Below, one piece after another: positions 35,051 to 53,024 of a stretch of DNA of 64,000 nt. This DNA comes from Gentiana macrophylla (Eukaryota > Streptophyta > Magnoliopsida > Gentianales > Gentianaceae). The stretch covers positions 20,855,541 through 20,919,540 of the forward strand of contig CM047814.1 of assembly GCA_026214975.1 (NCBI GenBank), given 5' to 3'. Made by a program: the position numbers and the translations under genes. Every line of letters starts with the position of its first letter. Position 1 is the first letter of the stretch. Below the pieces are notes generated by a model. That model saw only the letters and a program-made list of their open reading frames with translations. It was not told where the DNA came from and made no database searches.

Positions 35051-35239
35051 TTGGCCAAAAAAAAAACAGATGCAAACTCACACATGGTAGTATTGTCTCA
35101 CACTGTCCCCCTATATTTATAGCTTTATTGCATTTTCCATGTGACCCCCAACGGAAAAAGCAATAAAGCTGTAAATATACGTGGGACAAGATAGGGACAA
35201 GTATCATGTTGGTTTGCACGCACTATTTTTTTTGGCCAA
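35051..35239. mobile_element. Foldback/MITE-like inverted repeat, 189 bp
   Basis: The left arm starts TTGGCCAAAAAAAA and continues GATGCAAAC, then TATATTTATAGCTTTATTGC. The right arm, read in reverse complement from 35239, gives TTGGCCAAAAAAAA, GTGCAAAC, then TATATTTACAGCTTTATTGC. The arms are about 85 bp each with a short loop near 35145, so the transcript could fold into one hairpin. No clear target duplication is seen. Confidence 0.6.
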
Positions 35240-36402
35240 ATACAATAATCTCGCGCGTGTGTTTGAGGGGGAGTACTCGCCAAGGGTTCAAATATGGTGC
35301 CCCTTCTGATACCGGATCTAATTTTGATACTTATCAATTCTGTCTATTGGAGATGTTAATACCCTCTTATAGATATCAAGAAATGGGTTTGGACCCTCCC
35401 GTTGGACTTACTCTGAGGAGGTTAAAAAACCGCAAGTCCTCGTCTTGTCTTTCTTTATGATGGTAAGATAAAGTTGACCCTTAAATTAGTCCAGAAGAAG
35501 ACTCCTAAGAGGAAGAACTCAGTCAATTCTTCATATATATCTTTAGTGTGTGAGACTAAATTTTTTTTCTTTTCAGGGAAAATACTTGGGTGGGGAGGGG
35601 ATTTTGAGTTGAAGTGACGGGTGAAACGATCAGAACTCCACAGTTTAAATACAGGATGAAATTATGGGGTTCATATTGAACCACACGTGTGAAGACACCA
35701 CACAAGTATTTTCCTGTTTTCAGATCTTATGTGTTAGTAACTTAGTATAAATAAAGCTTTTGGTTTTTTTCTTTATTGGATGTATCAGTGAGACGTATCA
35801 TATTAAACAAATTTTATTGCCCCATAGTTCTACGTTTGAGATTTTGTTACATGGGTTTTAAAAGAGTTTTTGTATTCTTCGTTGCAGTGATATTGCTCCC
35901 TTTTACCCGTGGATGTATATTGGTTAATCGAACTACGTAAATTTGGCACGCTCGTTTCATTTATATATTTTTCTTTTTTCTCTTCTACTTCGTGTTATTA
36001 TCGTTAAGAGCCGTAACTCGAAGGCAGCTAACCAACTGCCCAAATTTTGATCTATTGGAATTAAGAGGAGAACTTTACATTCTGTATACATATCTAATGT
36101 GATCAATGATAAAATGGATCTGCTACTGAACCTACCACCTTGTTATCTACAAATGCTGTCCTCCTCATTCCCAACATAAAAAAAAACAAGACCTAATGAC
36201 TAACCCAACTTTCAGAGCATTTTCTGGATATGTTTCAGGCCACTCTGTTTTCCATATCAGCAAACAAGGGAGAAATACTACTGCAGTACTACAATCGTTG
36301 TAGCAATGATTATACAAGTGAATGAACACGTTTCATCTAACTCAATGAATACATCGTGTCCATCCATTTTATACAACAGTTTCACTAACCAGATAGTTAT
36401 TA
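35240..36402. other. Intergenic and probable 3' UTR of the alanyl-tRNA synthetase gene
   Basis: No gene recognised. The last few hundred bases before 36403 should include the 3' UTR of the minus-strand synthetase. TTTATTG and AATAAA-like words are present, but I cannot fix a polyadenylation site. Confidence 0.4.
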
Positions 36403-42031
<5,629 letters not shown>

Positions 42032-42252
42032 TTTACCACCATGGACACAAATTAAAGGGTGCGTCAGCTTCAAACTTTCCATTAATTCCTACTTTAAGGG
42101 AGCTTAGTAAAAACCAGCTCCCTCCAGAGTCCAGAAAGATGAGTTGCAGTTATTGACGTTTAGGAGGGAGAGAGCGCCAAGTAGCCGAGGGATAAAGTTT
42201 CTGTTTTTCTTTTTCTTTTTCTTATTTCTTTGCCAAAAATCACAAGTACTAC

Positions 42253-42256
<4 letters not shown>

Positions 42257-42283
<27 letters not shown>
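42257..42283. repeat. Poly(T) tract
   Basis: About 27 consecutive T between the synthetase 5' region and a LINE relic. Confidence 0.9.
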
Positions 42284-42285
<2 letters not shown>

Positions 42286-42559
42286 AGGAAAAAAAAAATA
42301 TTGGATTGCTTTAACTTCAACAGTGAAATATTGGTTTGCAGGCGTCGCCGTACAGCCACATTTTATAGCATCTTCGGTCTGCTATCTTTACAGAGTTCTT
42401 TATGCGGCTGATAGCGGAGCAGGGTGTTCAAGATTGCGCCAAATTTGTTTTGGCTTATGTGGGGAATTTGGAATGCTCGATGCGCGTTTTGATAGTCAAA
42501 CGGTTTATGTCTCTGCAGTATGTATGTGATCTTTGGCAGCTTCAGCGGAGTATGTGGAG

Positions 42560-43107
42560 GCACTAGAGAGCTATCGGGCCCAAGGCTCGGGCCCACCTTT
42601 ACCTGATCGATGGTCGAAACCGCAGCCTGGGTAGTAAAGAACAATGTTGATGCGTCTGTCACATGTATGCAGTGTAGGTATGAGGTGATCTTCCGCGATT
42701 CACACGGCTCGCTTTTGCACTCTTTGCGTACCATTTTGATTCAGGTGACTCAGTGAATATTTGGAGTTTAAGGCCATTTCTTTGGCTTTGGAGGAGGTGC
42801 TGAATTTAGGGATCCAGATATTAAAAGTAGAAAGTAATTGTTTGGCATGTGTTGTGCGTCTTCAACGCCCGGGGATGATTTTACAGCTCTCGGCTGTTCA
42901 ATTCAAGACTGTTTGGCACGTTTATCTAGCTTTACGCATGTTTCTTTTTCTTTTATTTGGCATGTGTGGAATGTCTCGACGTCTTTTAGCTCGACATGGG
43001 TTGTTAGTTTTTTCACGCACACTTTGGGGATCTTTCCTAAGGGCGCGTTTTGGCTGACCATTGTTTGACGGATCTTGATTAATAAAAGTTTCGCTCTTCA
43101 AAAAAAA
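42560..43107 (+). pseudogene. LINE 3' end: RNase H relic with poly(A) tail
   Basis: The sequence reads RWSKPQPG, a stop, then KNNVDAS and later RDSHGSLLHSLR, an acidic E...AL region near 42760, then IQDCLARLSSF. This is the order of the RNase H domain at the end of plant LINE ORF2. It closes with LINKSFALQ followed directly by an A-run (43098-43107), the typical LINE tail. Stops and frameshifts break the frame. Upstream parts of the LINE are missing, so it is a 5'-truncated insertion. It lies about 0.5 kb from the synthetase start, in the opposite orientation. Confidence 0.75.
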
Positions 43108-43739
43108 AAATGAAATGACTAACAAATTTAATAATTATGTCATCATAAGTGATATAATATCTTTGATTATTATGTACTACCTATTGATTGAGATGTATGC
43201 ATACTATTATTAAAGGAATAAAAGTGCCATTCAGATAATTATCAGAAGACAACCAATTATGCATTAACATAACTCTAAATATAATACTTCAAATGTCCCG
43301 TAATATGTCACTCCACTACTTTGTTTGTCAAAGAATATAGGTCATCTACGTTCCAAATTAAGCATTTATTACTATTTTTTCTATTTTACTTTTACAAGAG
43401 TGATTTAGGCACACTTATATTACACAGAAAAATATACCGACTCACATCACAATCACACACTTAAAAGTAATGAAAAAAAAAGAGGAAAAAATCAGAACCA
43501 CAAAACATTGATTTCGGGGGACAAGGTGGGATGAGTTCGGTGCCCATATACTTTTCCTTTTAATTGGTTAAAAATCCAACTATTTTTCAATAGTTTATAA
43601 TCATTTCATTATTGATGATCAAAGAATATTTTAGGTATTTCTTCATTAAATTGATAGCATTTAGCTAATTTTTTAATCTATGCGAAAACACCAAAAGTAA
43701 CTTATATTTTTTGGGACGGATGGACTACATGTAGACTTC
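43108..43739. other. Intergenic, nothing assigned
   Basis: AT-rich sequence without recognisable coding or repeat structure. Confidence 0.5.
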
Positions 43740-44590
43740 AGACTTTCAGATCGTGCCACGCCTTCTAAAAACACATTTAACCTACGATATACATCTCAGC
43801 TCAGGTCTATGGGCTTTTGACATGGGTGATTGGTCTATTGTACACGTGACTCATCCGGCCTCATATAGATTATTGAATGTCATCTCACAAATGGACCGAT
43901 ATGAGCTTAGCTCAATATTGGGTTTTATATCGATGACTTCGGAAGGCTCGCCTCGGCCCAAAGCAAAGTTGCCCCTATGATCAAATCAATGCAGACATGA
44001 CACATGCCGTCCTTACTCTGACATGACGCAGGTCGTATTATGTCTTCTATAGTCGACATGACGTAGGGCCTCTACGGTCTCATATTGCCGACATGTTACA
44101 AGCTCACCTCAGTCATTTATACTCAATATAAGACAGATTGTTCACGACCTCAAGCAATAGTTACTCTTCATTAAATGGGTATTCCGAATATTACGCAAAT
44201 ATTACACCACGATTGTAACTGTCCCGGTAATGACTCCGAGATTTTAGCACCATTATAGTCTGAGTTGTAAATCGTTCCTTGATAATCGCCATGATCATGG
44301 CAAAATGTTATAACTCATCAACCACAAGGAAGCACTATATAAAGGGATCGCCATCTTCATTCTCAGGTACTTGCACAACCCGTTCGAAATTATAGTCATT
44401 TAGTAATTTATCTATCAAATACTAATTTGAGCGTCGGTGTGACCACCCGAAAAACAACTCCGAGCCCATTTAACGCTTAGTTCATTTTGCAAGCGACCCA
44501 CCAAAATTACCGGGAAAAAACTTCTTGAATGATCCCTATGTGATCTAATTACTCGCATTACGTTGGAATTACAACCTAAATGATTTCGAG
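43740..44590 (+). mobile_element. Probable LTR-retrotransposon LTR remnant
   Basis: A TATA box (TATATAAAG, 44336-44344) is followed within 100 bp by TTTGAGCGTCGGTGTGACCACC (about 44426), close to the TTGAGCGTCGGAG words at the R/U5 part of many plant gypsy LTRs. GACATGACG(C/T)AG repeats occur upstream (about 43992-44070). No partner LTR or coding region is seen, and the boundaries are approximate. Confidence 0.4.
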
Positions 44591-46075
44591 CATCGTCAAC
44601 ATGTTTAAGGGGAAAAAAATGGTCATTTTAATCAAAGAAGACTTTAAAATTTTGGCTTTCCACCAATTCTTGTATAATTAATTAAGCATTAGGGGACACG
44701 CCATATATTTGAAAACTTAGAAATTAATTACTATATTGAGTAATTACTTAATTAACCGAATTGACGCAAAACAGATCCAAAAAATGGAGCATTTTTTTCA
44801 CACAACACGAATTATTTGATTCAACATAAGTCAGAATATGGTTGATTATTCTGACTTAATTTCAGTCATAAGTTAAGTGTTTTTTAGACCTAATACTAGT
44901 TAGAAAGCTTATTTCATAAATTAAGACGCTAATTCAGGCCAAATAAATTCAACATTCTGCCTAAATTTATGTCAGAGTAAAAAAACATGAAAATTTAATA
45001 AAATTGAAAAAAAATATATATGTATATTAAGATATTTTACTGTGTGAAAAGATATTCACCTAAAATATAGGTCATTTTCTTTTGAACTCAAAGGATTTGT
45101 TTATTAATTTTTCCAAAAAAAAGAATAGATTTTATTATTCAAAATAAACCATTTTAGATTACCAATGATTTTAAAGTTAATCCAACTATATTTCATTACT
45201 TTATAACTATTGTATTAATGATAATCAAATCAAACGATATTTTAGACGTTTATCCCTATCGTTTGTCATTCAACCGCTCACTAAATTTGTGTGTGTGAAA
45301 ACTCTAAAAAGAGACGGAAGTAGTATATGCTAAGAAGGGGAATTCTATTATAAATGGTCTTCATCGCACCGAGATGACGATGTATGAGAAGTGATACAGG
45401 ATGATGAGAGTATATATATGATTCGATGCTACATATATCTCGACACTTCATCATTCTCAGAAGCCCCACGAAAGGTTCGGAAGTTACATGGACCACTCGT
45501 TTGAGGTCTCATTAGCATGTCTCAGACTCGACACAAGCTCAACGGTTAGTTCAAGACATCTTCAAAGGCCCTGGACAGGCTCCTAGGCTCAGGGCAACCA
45601 TAGAGACCTGTTTTGACCCTTACGCGGACCCTCAAGCAGGTCTTAGAATCCATGCAATGACTTGGTCCATACATGTTGTACATTTTATTACTCCGGCAGT
45701 AGTTACATTGCAAGTTCCCACCACTTGAGATAATGAGGCCTTGTTTATGTCACAACTACATCAAGCTCATAAATCCATTCATAATAAAAAAATAAAATTG
45801 AAGTAGCTATAATAATAATAGTGGTGATTGGGTTCATTAAGACGCATATGTAAAAGGTGGACTCTTGAATCTTCCTTTATTGAAATAAAAAAATGAATCA
45901 TAAAAGTGAAATCACATAATTTCACTCAGCTGCACACTCATATTCCAAGTTACGGCACAACAGGGCATAACCAAAACATACTACAGATCATCAGAGGCTG
46001 CACACGAGGGATGACCCTTTGACAAGACGACAATTTTTGGCATTCTTCTCAGCTGAAGACTCAGCATTCAGGACT
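44591..46075. other. Intergenic, including probable 3' UTR of the CCDC124-like gene
   Basis: AT-rich, without a supportable gene. The part just before 46076 should hold the 3' UTR of the minus-strand gene. Confidence 0.45.
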
Positions 46076-48888
46076 CTACTCAGCTACCTACACACACAAA
46101 AAGTCAAGTTTTAAACAATGTCAAAAGGTAACAAATAAAGGGCTCAATCCTCTGTCAAAATTGGTGATGTTATCCATCCAGTGACTCTGTTTCCACGTTA
46201 AAACGCGAGTGTGTTAACGTGTATCTATGTTGATTCTACAAGATAAGACACATGCGTTTTAACAATAGGTCAATCACTTGACGGATCCACACTCGTGTTT
46301 TAACACAATGTTCACAAGAGGGATCCCAATTCAAAATAAAGATTTCCCAATTCAAAATAAAGACCTCATCGTAACTAACTGCAGAAGCTAGCATACACAA
46401 CAACCAATTTAACACATCAACAGAGTCAAACAATCAAAAAAGGAAAAATCCAAGCTATTGCTAGACCTAGATGGAACACATGCTACATGTGAAGATCCAA
46501 GTGACAAATATGAGTTGATCGATCATGCTACACATGATTAACGAGTCAATGAAAAGGACAAATAGCAATTGATGTCAATAATACGAAAGACTTGTTTAGT
46601 AAATATTTAAGGAACCAAAAGAGCGTTTAATTCATTTTACATAGAAATGAGAGCCGGGAGCACATGTAAAAAGGCCAAATTTAAGGAAAGGCCGACTTCA
46701 GATCAACAAAACAGATACAGTCTCCGATGAGTAAGATGTAAGGTTGAGAAACTTTGATTAAATACAATTCAATATTAAGAAAGACTCCGACAAAAATTTT
46801 ACTATGACTATCAAGAAAAAATAACGGCTGTTCTAGAGCACATATATGTCACGAGTAGCTCGACCAATTACAGTTGTTTCCTTCTTTTCTGGGGTTGGCT
46901 AAACATATGATATCCCACACTTACTAGTTACAAAGTAATGAAAATACATCAACAAAAATATCTACACATCAAACACCTACCTGATTGAGAGGATTATCTG
47001 GAGATTTCTTCCACAACTTCCAAATCATATCCTTGTACTGAGTGTGTGTGAGACCCGGTTTTTCTTGCTTTAACCTGGGAAGCTCCGCTTCTTCAAAAGC
47101 CTGAAAGTAAGAGGAAAAAACTGTTAGGAGAAAACAAAACAAACTTGTATTACTAGAAAAGCGAAATTCCTTTATCTTTTACTTTTGTTTCCCAAGAGTA
47201 TGAAGAAAATATCCAATCAGCAGCAAAGCCAAGTACCCATAGGGTGAGAAACACCATTAATATTGAATCTTTAAAAGGTGTAATTCACCAGTCTTATCCA
47301 TGGTTTATGGAACAATTCAATCATGTATTGGATGTTGCACACAGAACAACAACTAGGGCAGAATAGGTTTATAGTAGGTCTTAAGAGCATCCACCATGGT
47401 GGAAGGGGAAAAGGTTTATAGCCTTTGGAAAAACTGTTTTTTAATCATTGGAGAGAAGGTAACTAGGAGGGAGAGGAAAGTTTTATGTTCCACGTTGGAA
47501 ATGTTCCTGTTTTGAAAGATTTGTGTGTGGTAAAGAAAAGGTTTAGGGCTAGTGGAGAAAAGGTTTATGTGTACTACGTTCATGCTGTAAAGCTTTTTAA
47601 AATGTTGTATGTATAGTGGAGAAAAGGTTTATAAAAGAAAAGATTTATAAACTGATGATGTGTCATGGTGATAAAGCTTTATCACTTAGAGACGCTCTAA
47701 AGTATCAGCATAGAAGAAAGCGAAAGAGCTAAATGAACAACTAGAAACGTTACAATGTTTTTCCTGTTTAGGGGAGGTACTAGGAGGAGAAATTAGAGAG
47801 GGATTGTTCTTGATTGGTCTTATGAGGGAATAACATGTTAACATTATTTATTGTTTTTCCTACTGCCTTTGCTCTCCTTATTCTTTATACTTCAATTTCA
47901 TGTAGAAATACCCTTCCAAGTTCACAAAAACTCCATAACAAGAAACAGCTTGCTTTAAAACCAACATCTAACAGCCAAAAAATAACAAATCTTAACCACT
48001 TATACATCAAGAAGATCTTATTCATACTGAACAAACTTCAGCCATATTATTGGGCAACGGATGGACCCCAAGTTCCTCTAGTATCACAAGCAATTACTGA
48101 ATAAGCATGATATCAGATATTATTGCGTCACCTATCCCCCTGGATGCAAAGGGACAGAGGGGTTCAATAAATGAATACCATTCTGAAGCACCAAATACCA
48201 CTGGGATAAAATATAGAACAAGAATCTTCGGGAAAAAAAAAAAACAACGAACTTTAATACTACAACCAAGGCAAATTTAGCACCTAATGTTGGATAATAA
48301 TAAGGCAAACGTTAAGGGAATAAAGCAGACCTTGAATGATGCTTTGAGCCTCTTTTCTGGATGTTTATCCACAGGAAGACTGTCTGGTATAGTCATTTGA
48401 GCAATAGCTTCCTCGACACTGCGAGCCTCAATAATCGAATCATCGCGATTAGTATTTTCAACAAGAACGAGCTTCTCATACTCATCCTCACCAGCCAAAC
48501 GGCTCTGCTTCCGCTTCTCTTCTTCCGCTTTCTTCAGAATAGCCGCCTGCTCTTCCTCCCTACGGCGAATCAGCTCCGCCTCCGTGACCTTAGACATAGG
48601 AGCAGCGACACGGTTAACCTTTTTGTCAGGCTTTTTCAAGGTCTTCTCAATCTCCTTCTCCTCAAGCTCAGCTAATCGACGAGCCTCCGCTTTTCTAGCA
48701 GCGGCTTCGGCTTTCTTCTCAGCTTCCTCCTCCTTCTTCTTGGCGGCGCGTGACTTAGGGCCTTCGGCTTCACGCCAGTATTGTTCTTCCTTTTGACGAG
48801 CCTCCTTGTCTTTCCGCTCAGTTTCTGCTGCAAGCTTTACAGCCTTAGCCGCTTCGGCTTTGCTGTTTACCCCCATTTTCTTCGGCAT
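46076..48888 (-). CDS. CCDC124/Lso2-like ribosome-associated coiled-coil protein
   Basis: Three exons: 48888-48331, 47100-46981 and 46087-46076, total 229 codons plus TAG, normal for the family. The start MPKKMGVNSKAEAAKA at 48888 is preferred over the in-frame ATG at 48900 because homologues begin with MPKKMG. Residues 5-150 are a Lys/Glu/Ala-rich helix (KAEAAARKAEARRLAELEEK), followed by NTNRDDSIIEA, LPVDKHPEKRLKASFKAFEE and the C-terminal HTQYKDMIWKLWKKSPDNPLNQ block. In yeast and human, Lso2/CCDC124 bind idle or translating 80S ribosomes near the decoding and A-site region and help restart after starvation. All splice sites are GT-AG, and the last exon adds only VAE. No damage is visible. 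Intron 1 holds a Tourist-like MITE. Confidence 0.93.
47395..47697. mobile_element. Tourist-like MITE in intron 1 of the CCDC124-like gene
   Basis: 303 bp with ends GAGCATCCACC and, in reverse complement, GAGCGTCTCTAAG, flanked by TAA on both sides (47392-47394 and 47698-47700), as in PIF/Harbinger MITEs. Inside are repeated (GTGG)AGAAAAGGTTTAT units. A diverged relative lies at about 63165-63343. Confidence 0.65.
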
Positions 48889-49207
48889 CTTTGCTTTCAA
48901 GATTTTTCAAGAATCTCTCCTTTTTTTTTCTGATTGTCAATTTCTTTTCCTCTTGGCGGTGATCAATCACTGTAATGTAATGTAAAGCAGGCAATCAGAT
49001 AGAGACAGTGATGGTGGGATACCGTGGGCTCGGATCTTGGGCCTGAGTTCGGATTATGCTAAAAGCTTATTTTTCTTTGTGGGTTGTAAAGTCCACATTT
49101 CTCTGAAATTGGGCCTAACTTATGCAGTCGTCTATATGGTTAAAGAGACCGACCCGATAGAATGTTGAGACTCAATGATAGAGGGGTTATTAGTTTAAAT
49201 CTGTTGA
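48889..49207. other. 5' UTR and promoter region of the CCDC124-like gene, then intergenic
   Basis: Contains a pyrimidine-rich leader directly upstream of the ATG (about 48900-48955 on the plus-strand listing). No other feature recognised. Confidence 0.4.
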
Positions 49208-49628
49208 GACATTCTTATCAGAAGCCCCAAATTTTATCCCTAAAATAATATAAAATAATACATATCCCTATTTTACAACATCTCAATTCAAAAACCTCCA
49301 CAACAGCATCTATATCATTATCCCTATAACATTTCAAATAATATTAAATAATACATATTCTACCTCGCAACCCTATTTATACACATTAAGTATTTATTAT
49401 TTCACTCCAGCAGCATCCCTCTCCCTATCCATATCCCTATAATTTTTAATAATTAAATATGTTTAGGGCGTGAATAGTGCATCCCCACAAGTAGGGATGC
49501 ACTGTTCATATCCCTAAAAATAAATAGGGATAGAGACTCTGCTGTGGAAGCTATTTTGGGATAAACTCTATTTTTTATTTTCATTTTAGGGATAGGGCAC
49601 CATATAGGGCTTCTGCTACGAATGCCCT
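49208..49628. mobile_element. MITE copy A (about 421 bp)
   Basis: The left end reads GACATTCTTATCAGAAGCCC. The reverse complement of the right end reads AGGGCATTCGTAGCAGAAGC, followed on both sides by (TA)TCCCTAAAAT. An internal hairpin is AGTGCATCCC/GGGATGCACT (about 49477-49505). A second copy in the same orientation is at 63347-63767. There is no coding capacity. Confidence 0.7.
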
Positions 49629-49692
49629 AACTATAAGGATCTATTGACATCACGTAAGTTATTTACGACGTTATTTTTTAGGGGGAATCATT

Positions 49693-49791
49693 GAAAATGA
49701 CGCATTTTGGACTTAATTAAGCAAAAAGGACACTCAAAAGAAACACTAAGTTATAAGGACAAAAAATTAATATATGGACCAATTTAGCCCC
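49693..49791 (+). repeat. MULE2 left terminal inverted repeat
   Basis: About 99 bp aligned to the complement of 61766-61865 and, in order, to the MULE1 left end (11062-11158). Confidence 0.75.
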
Positions 49792-50157
49792 TATCAAAAT
49801 AAGCACCCGCGACCTACAGTTAATACTTTCGAAAAAAAACTGAAGAAACCCACGACCGTTCGGAAGATCATTGATTTGAAGCCAAACAAAACTGAAGATC
49901 ATTCATTCGAAGCCAAATCGGACACAAAATCAAGCAAAAACCAGCGAAATTAGAAGAATATCGGAACATAGAAGAAGTATCGATTCATACACTGACTGAA
50001 AAATAGCGAGGAGGAAGCAAGTAATTTCAGCAAAAAAAAGAAGAGCAACAACACAAAAAATGGAAGAATAAATCTGGGTAAGTATCTAAACAAGCTGAAC
50101 ATGCAACAAAAAATACGATTTTCTGTACTTGAAATCAAAGTAGAGATTGTTTCTTAG

Positions 50158-50829
50158 GTTTTGTGTATAGATGATTGGAAGTTGGAACTAAATTGCAGTA
50201 AATATTAGAGAGGTATATAATGTCACTGCATAAGGAATGAGGGAAGAGCTGTAAATTAGAAGAATGTGTCTTTATTCGAAAGAGAAATCTGATGTCACTG
50301 CATAACAAGGTTGAAAACATCATGTAATTGCATTCAAAAGAAGTAGAATGTCATGGCAATGAATAATGAGGCAACTTTATACTGCATCATGTAATGTCAC
50401 TGCATTATCATACAAATATGTTTTGTGTGTAGATGAGTGGAACTAAATTTCAATAAATACTAGAGAGGTATATAATGTCACTGCATAAGGAATGATGGAA
50501 GAGCTGTAAATTAGAAGAATGTGTCTTTATTCGAAGGAGAAATCTGATGTCACTGCATAACAAGGTTGAAAACATCATGTCATTGCATTCAAAAGAAGTA
50601 GAATGTCATGGCAATGAATAATGAGGCAACTTTATACTGCATCATGTAATGTCACTGCATTGTCATACAAATATGTTTTGTGTGTAAATGAGTGGAACTA
50701 AATTGCAGTAAATACTAGAGAGGTATATAATGTCACTGCATAAGGAACGAGGGAAGAGCTGTAAATTAGAAGCATGTGTCTTTATTCGAAGGAGAAATCT
50801 GATGTCACTGCATAACAATGCCAATGAAC
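50158..50829 (+). repeat. Tandem repeat of about 255 bp, about 2.6 copies, with three TGTCACTGCA sites per unit
   Basis: Units start at GTTTTGTGT (50158, 50420, 50675). The first two are complete and the third is cut near 50825. Motif sites recur with the unit: 50221/50476/50731, 50293/50548/50813 and 50395/50650. It lies in the 5' non-coding part or first intron of the MULE2 second gene. Confidence 0.85.
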
Positions 50830-52520
50830 AATGACTACACTTTATGAAAAGTTGTTGAAGTGCAAAAATGATGAGAGTGAAAAATTATGGCAGAGGTGTA
50901 GAGATTGAACAAAATTGTACTTCACTATATCATAATAATGAATAAATCATGATATTGTAGTCACAAGAAAGAGATTTCAAGTTTAAAGTTGTTAAAGTCA
51001 GATATTTCATGTCACTGCATTATAAATTTGGGAATATCATATGAGTAGGTACATAACTATTTGGAAAATGGGATGTCACTACAATGACAAACTTGAAAAA
51101 ACTCAGGGAATTGCAAAAATAACATTCAAATACCAAATCAATGCATTATCATTGCATGGAAAACACAAAAACTTAAATGTCACTGCATTGACTAACCCAT
51201 GTTAATTTGTTTTTTACAGGACAAGAGAACAATACAGATCAACACTCAACAGTATGCACCAGATATTCGATAAAATAAAAGGAAGTATAACAGAAGAGCA
51301 TCGGGAAGTAATGAAGAAAACTCCATTCAGACATTTGTTTGATGCATTTGAAAAGAAAAAGATTAACATGCAGAAAAAGAAGAATGACATGCTGGATGAA
51401 CTGATAATGGCATACAACAAAAAGAAGGGGGGTTTCAAGATTGGAAAGGAATATCACATGCCAACAAGAAATGATGTGAAACTCATATTTGCAATAGAAG
51501 ATGGAAACAATGAGGTAGGGGACATGAGCAATAACTCAAAAAAGGAGATAACAATTCAAAAAAGATTGTTGGCTGATGTTAATAGAAAAAAGATAAGTGG
51601 GCTGAAAGAACTCATAAAGGAAACGGTAAAAGAAACTGATTCAACATCAGTTGAGGACACGGTGAAACTACTTTGTCTTCTACTTCTTGCAACAGTCTTC
51701 TTCGCGACATCAGGGCAGAACATACCATGGTCATTCCTATACTATGTCGATGACTTGAGTCATTTAAGCTCATTTGATTGGTCATCTCATAAACTGAAAG
51801 AACTGCAGAATGGGCTTAATCGAAAATGGTCGCATGTAAGATATGTAAACGAATGCACTGTGTTCCTGCTGGTATGTTCACTCACTCAACATCTGATTAT
51901 AGTTGTATTTCTTTACAAAATATAATTGGAAATAAATGTCACTGCATTATAATCTGTATTTAACTACTGGTGTGGTACAATACTGGTTCTGCGAGCACAC
52001 ACACATCATAGAAGATCTTGCCGAAGAGAAAAATGAAAAAGAGCAGCACAAGGAAAGAATAGTTTGGCACACAGATGGATCCCAAGGATAAAAAAAGTGG
52101 GATCTAAGTAAACTGCAGGGTGTTCTAACAAAAACAAAGCTCCAAAACATGGGCGAACATCAGGTAAATATTAAGAATGTCGTTGTATCTAAAATTTGAA
52201 GATCAGTAAATGGTCATTGCATTGTTATTGCATGTCACTGCAATGAAATGGACTGCACTGCATTCTTGTTGTAGTTATTTATTTCATGTCACTGCAATGA
52301 AATGCAGTGCACTGCATTGTTGTTGTATTTCTTTAGTTAATAACACAGAATACTTGAATGTGAATCCATGATAAAAGAAATAACAGAATACTTTCATAAT
52401 GCAAATTGAAACAGTTCAATGCTGAAGAATTGACTCCAACATTGACGGAGTTCCTCCTCATACAAAGCTTGGGAAAAAAGCAAGAGACATGAAGCAATCA
52501 CAAGGATACAGATGATCAAA

Positions 52521-52780
52521 TGACAACTGAAGAGGATGAAAGAAATTCTGAAAGTGATGATAATGAAGAGGATGAAAAAAATTCTGAAACTAATGAGCAT
52601 GAAGAACATGGCTGTGGAGAGGAATGTATGGAAACAGAAGGAAAAGAGAGTCAATCAGAAGAGGATGAAACAAATTCTGAAAGTGATGAACACGAATGTG
52701 CAGAGGATAGCATGGAAAAACAAGAAGAACAGGTGCAATCAGAAAAGCAGGAAACAGATTCTGAAAGTGATGATATCGAC
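52521..52780 (+). repeat. Coding minisatellite: acidic EEDExNSESD units
   Basis: GAAGAGGATGAAA(G/A/C)AAATTCTGAAA-type units recur near 52531, 52567 and 52660, with a looser one at 52738, inside the second gene of MULE2. They encode a Glu/Asp/Ser-rich linker; MULE1 has an acidic linker in the same place. Confidence 0.75.
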
Positions 52781-53024
52781 TCTAGAGATGATGGAATGGA
52801 AGCAGAACCAAGTGAGTGGCAATCTGAAGCCAATGAGGAAGAAATGCAACCACAACATCACGATGAAAAGGTACAAGAACAACACTCCTAAACAAGCACA
52901 CAAAGATACAACTAAATATGGAAGAACTCCATCATTCAGATTGCTGACCCCAACACTGATGAGAGTCAACTTTGCTATAATTTCGTGTGCATTTTACCCT
53001 CTATTTGTAGCCTATTCGATGTGA

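Noticed and set aside
48361..48796. Ser/Leu-rich plus-strand ORFs
   Set aside because: They are antisense to exon 1 of the CCDC124-like gene.
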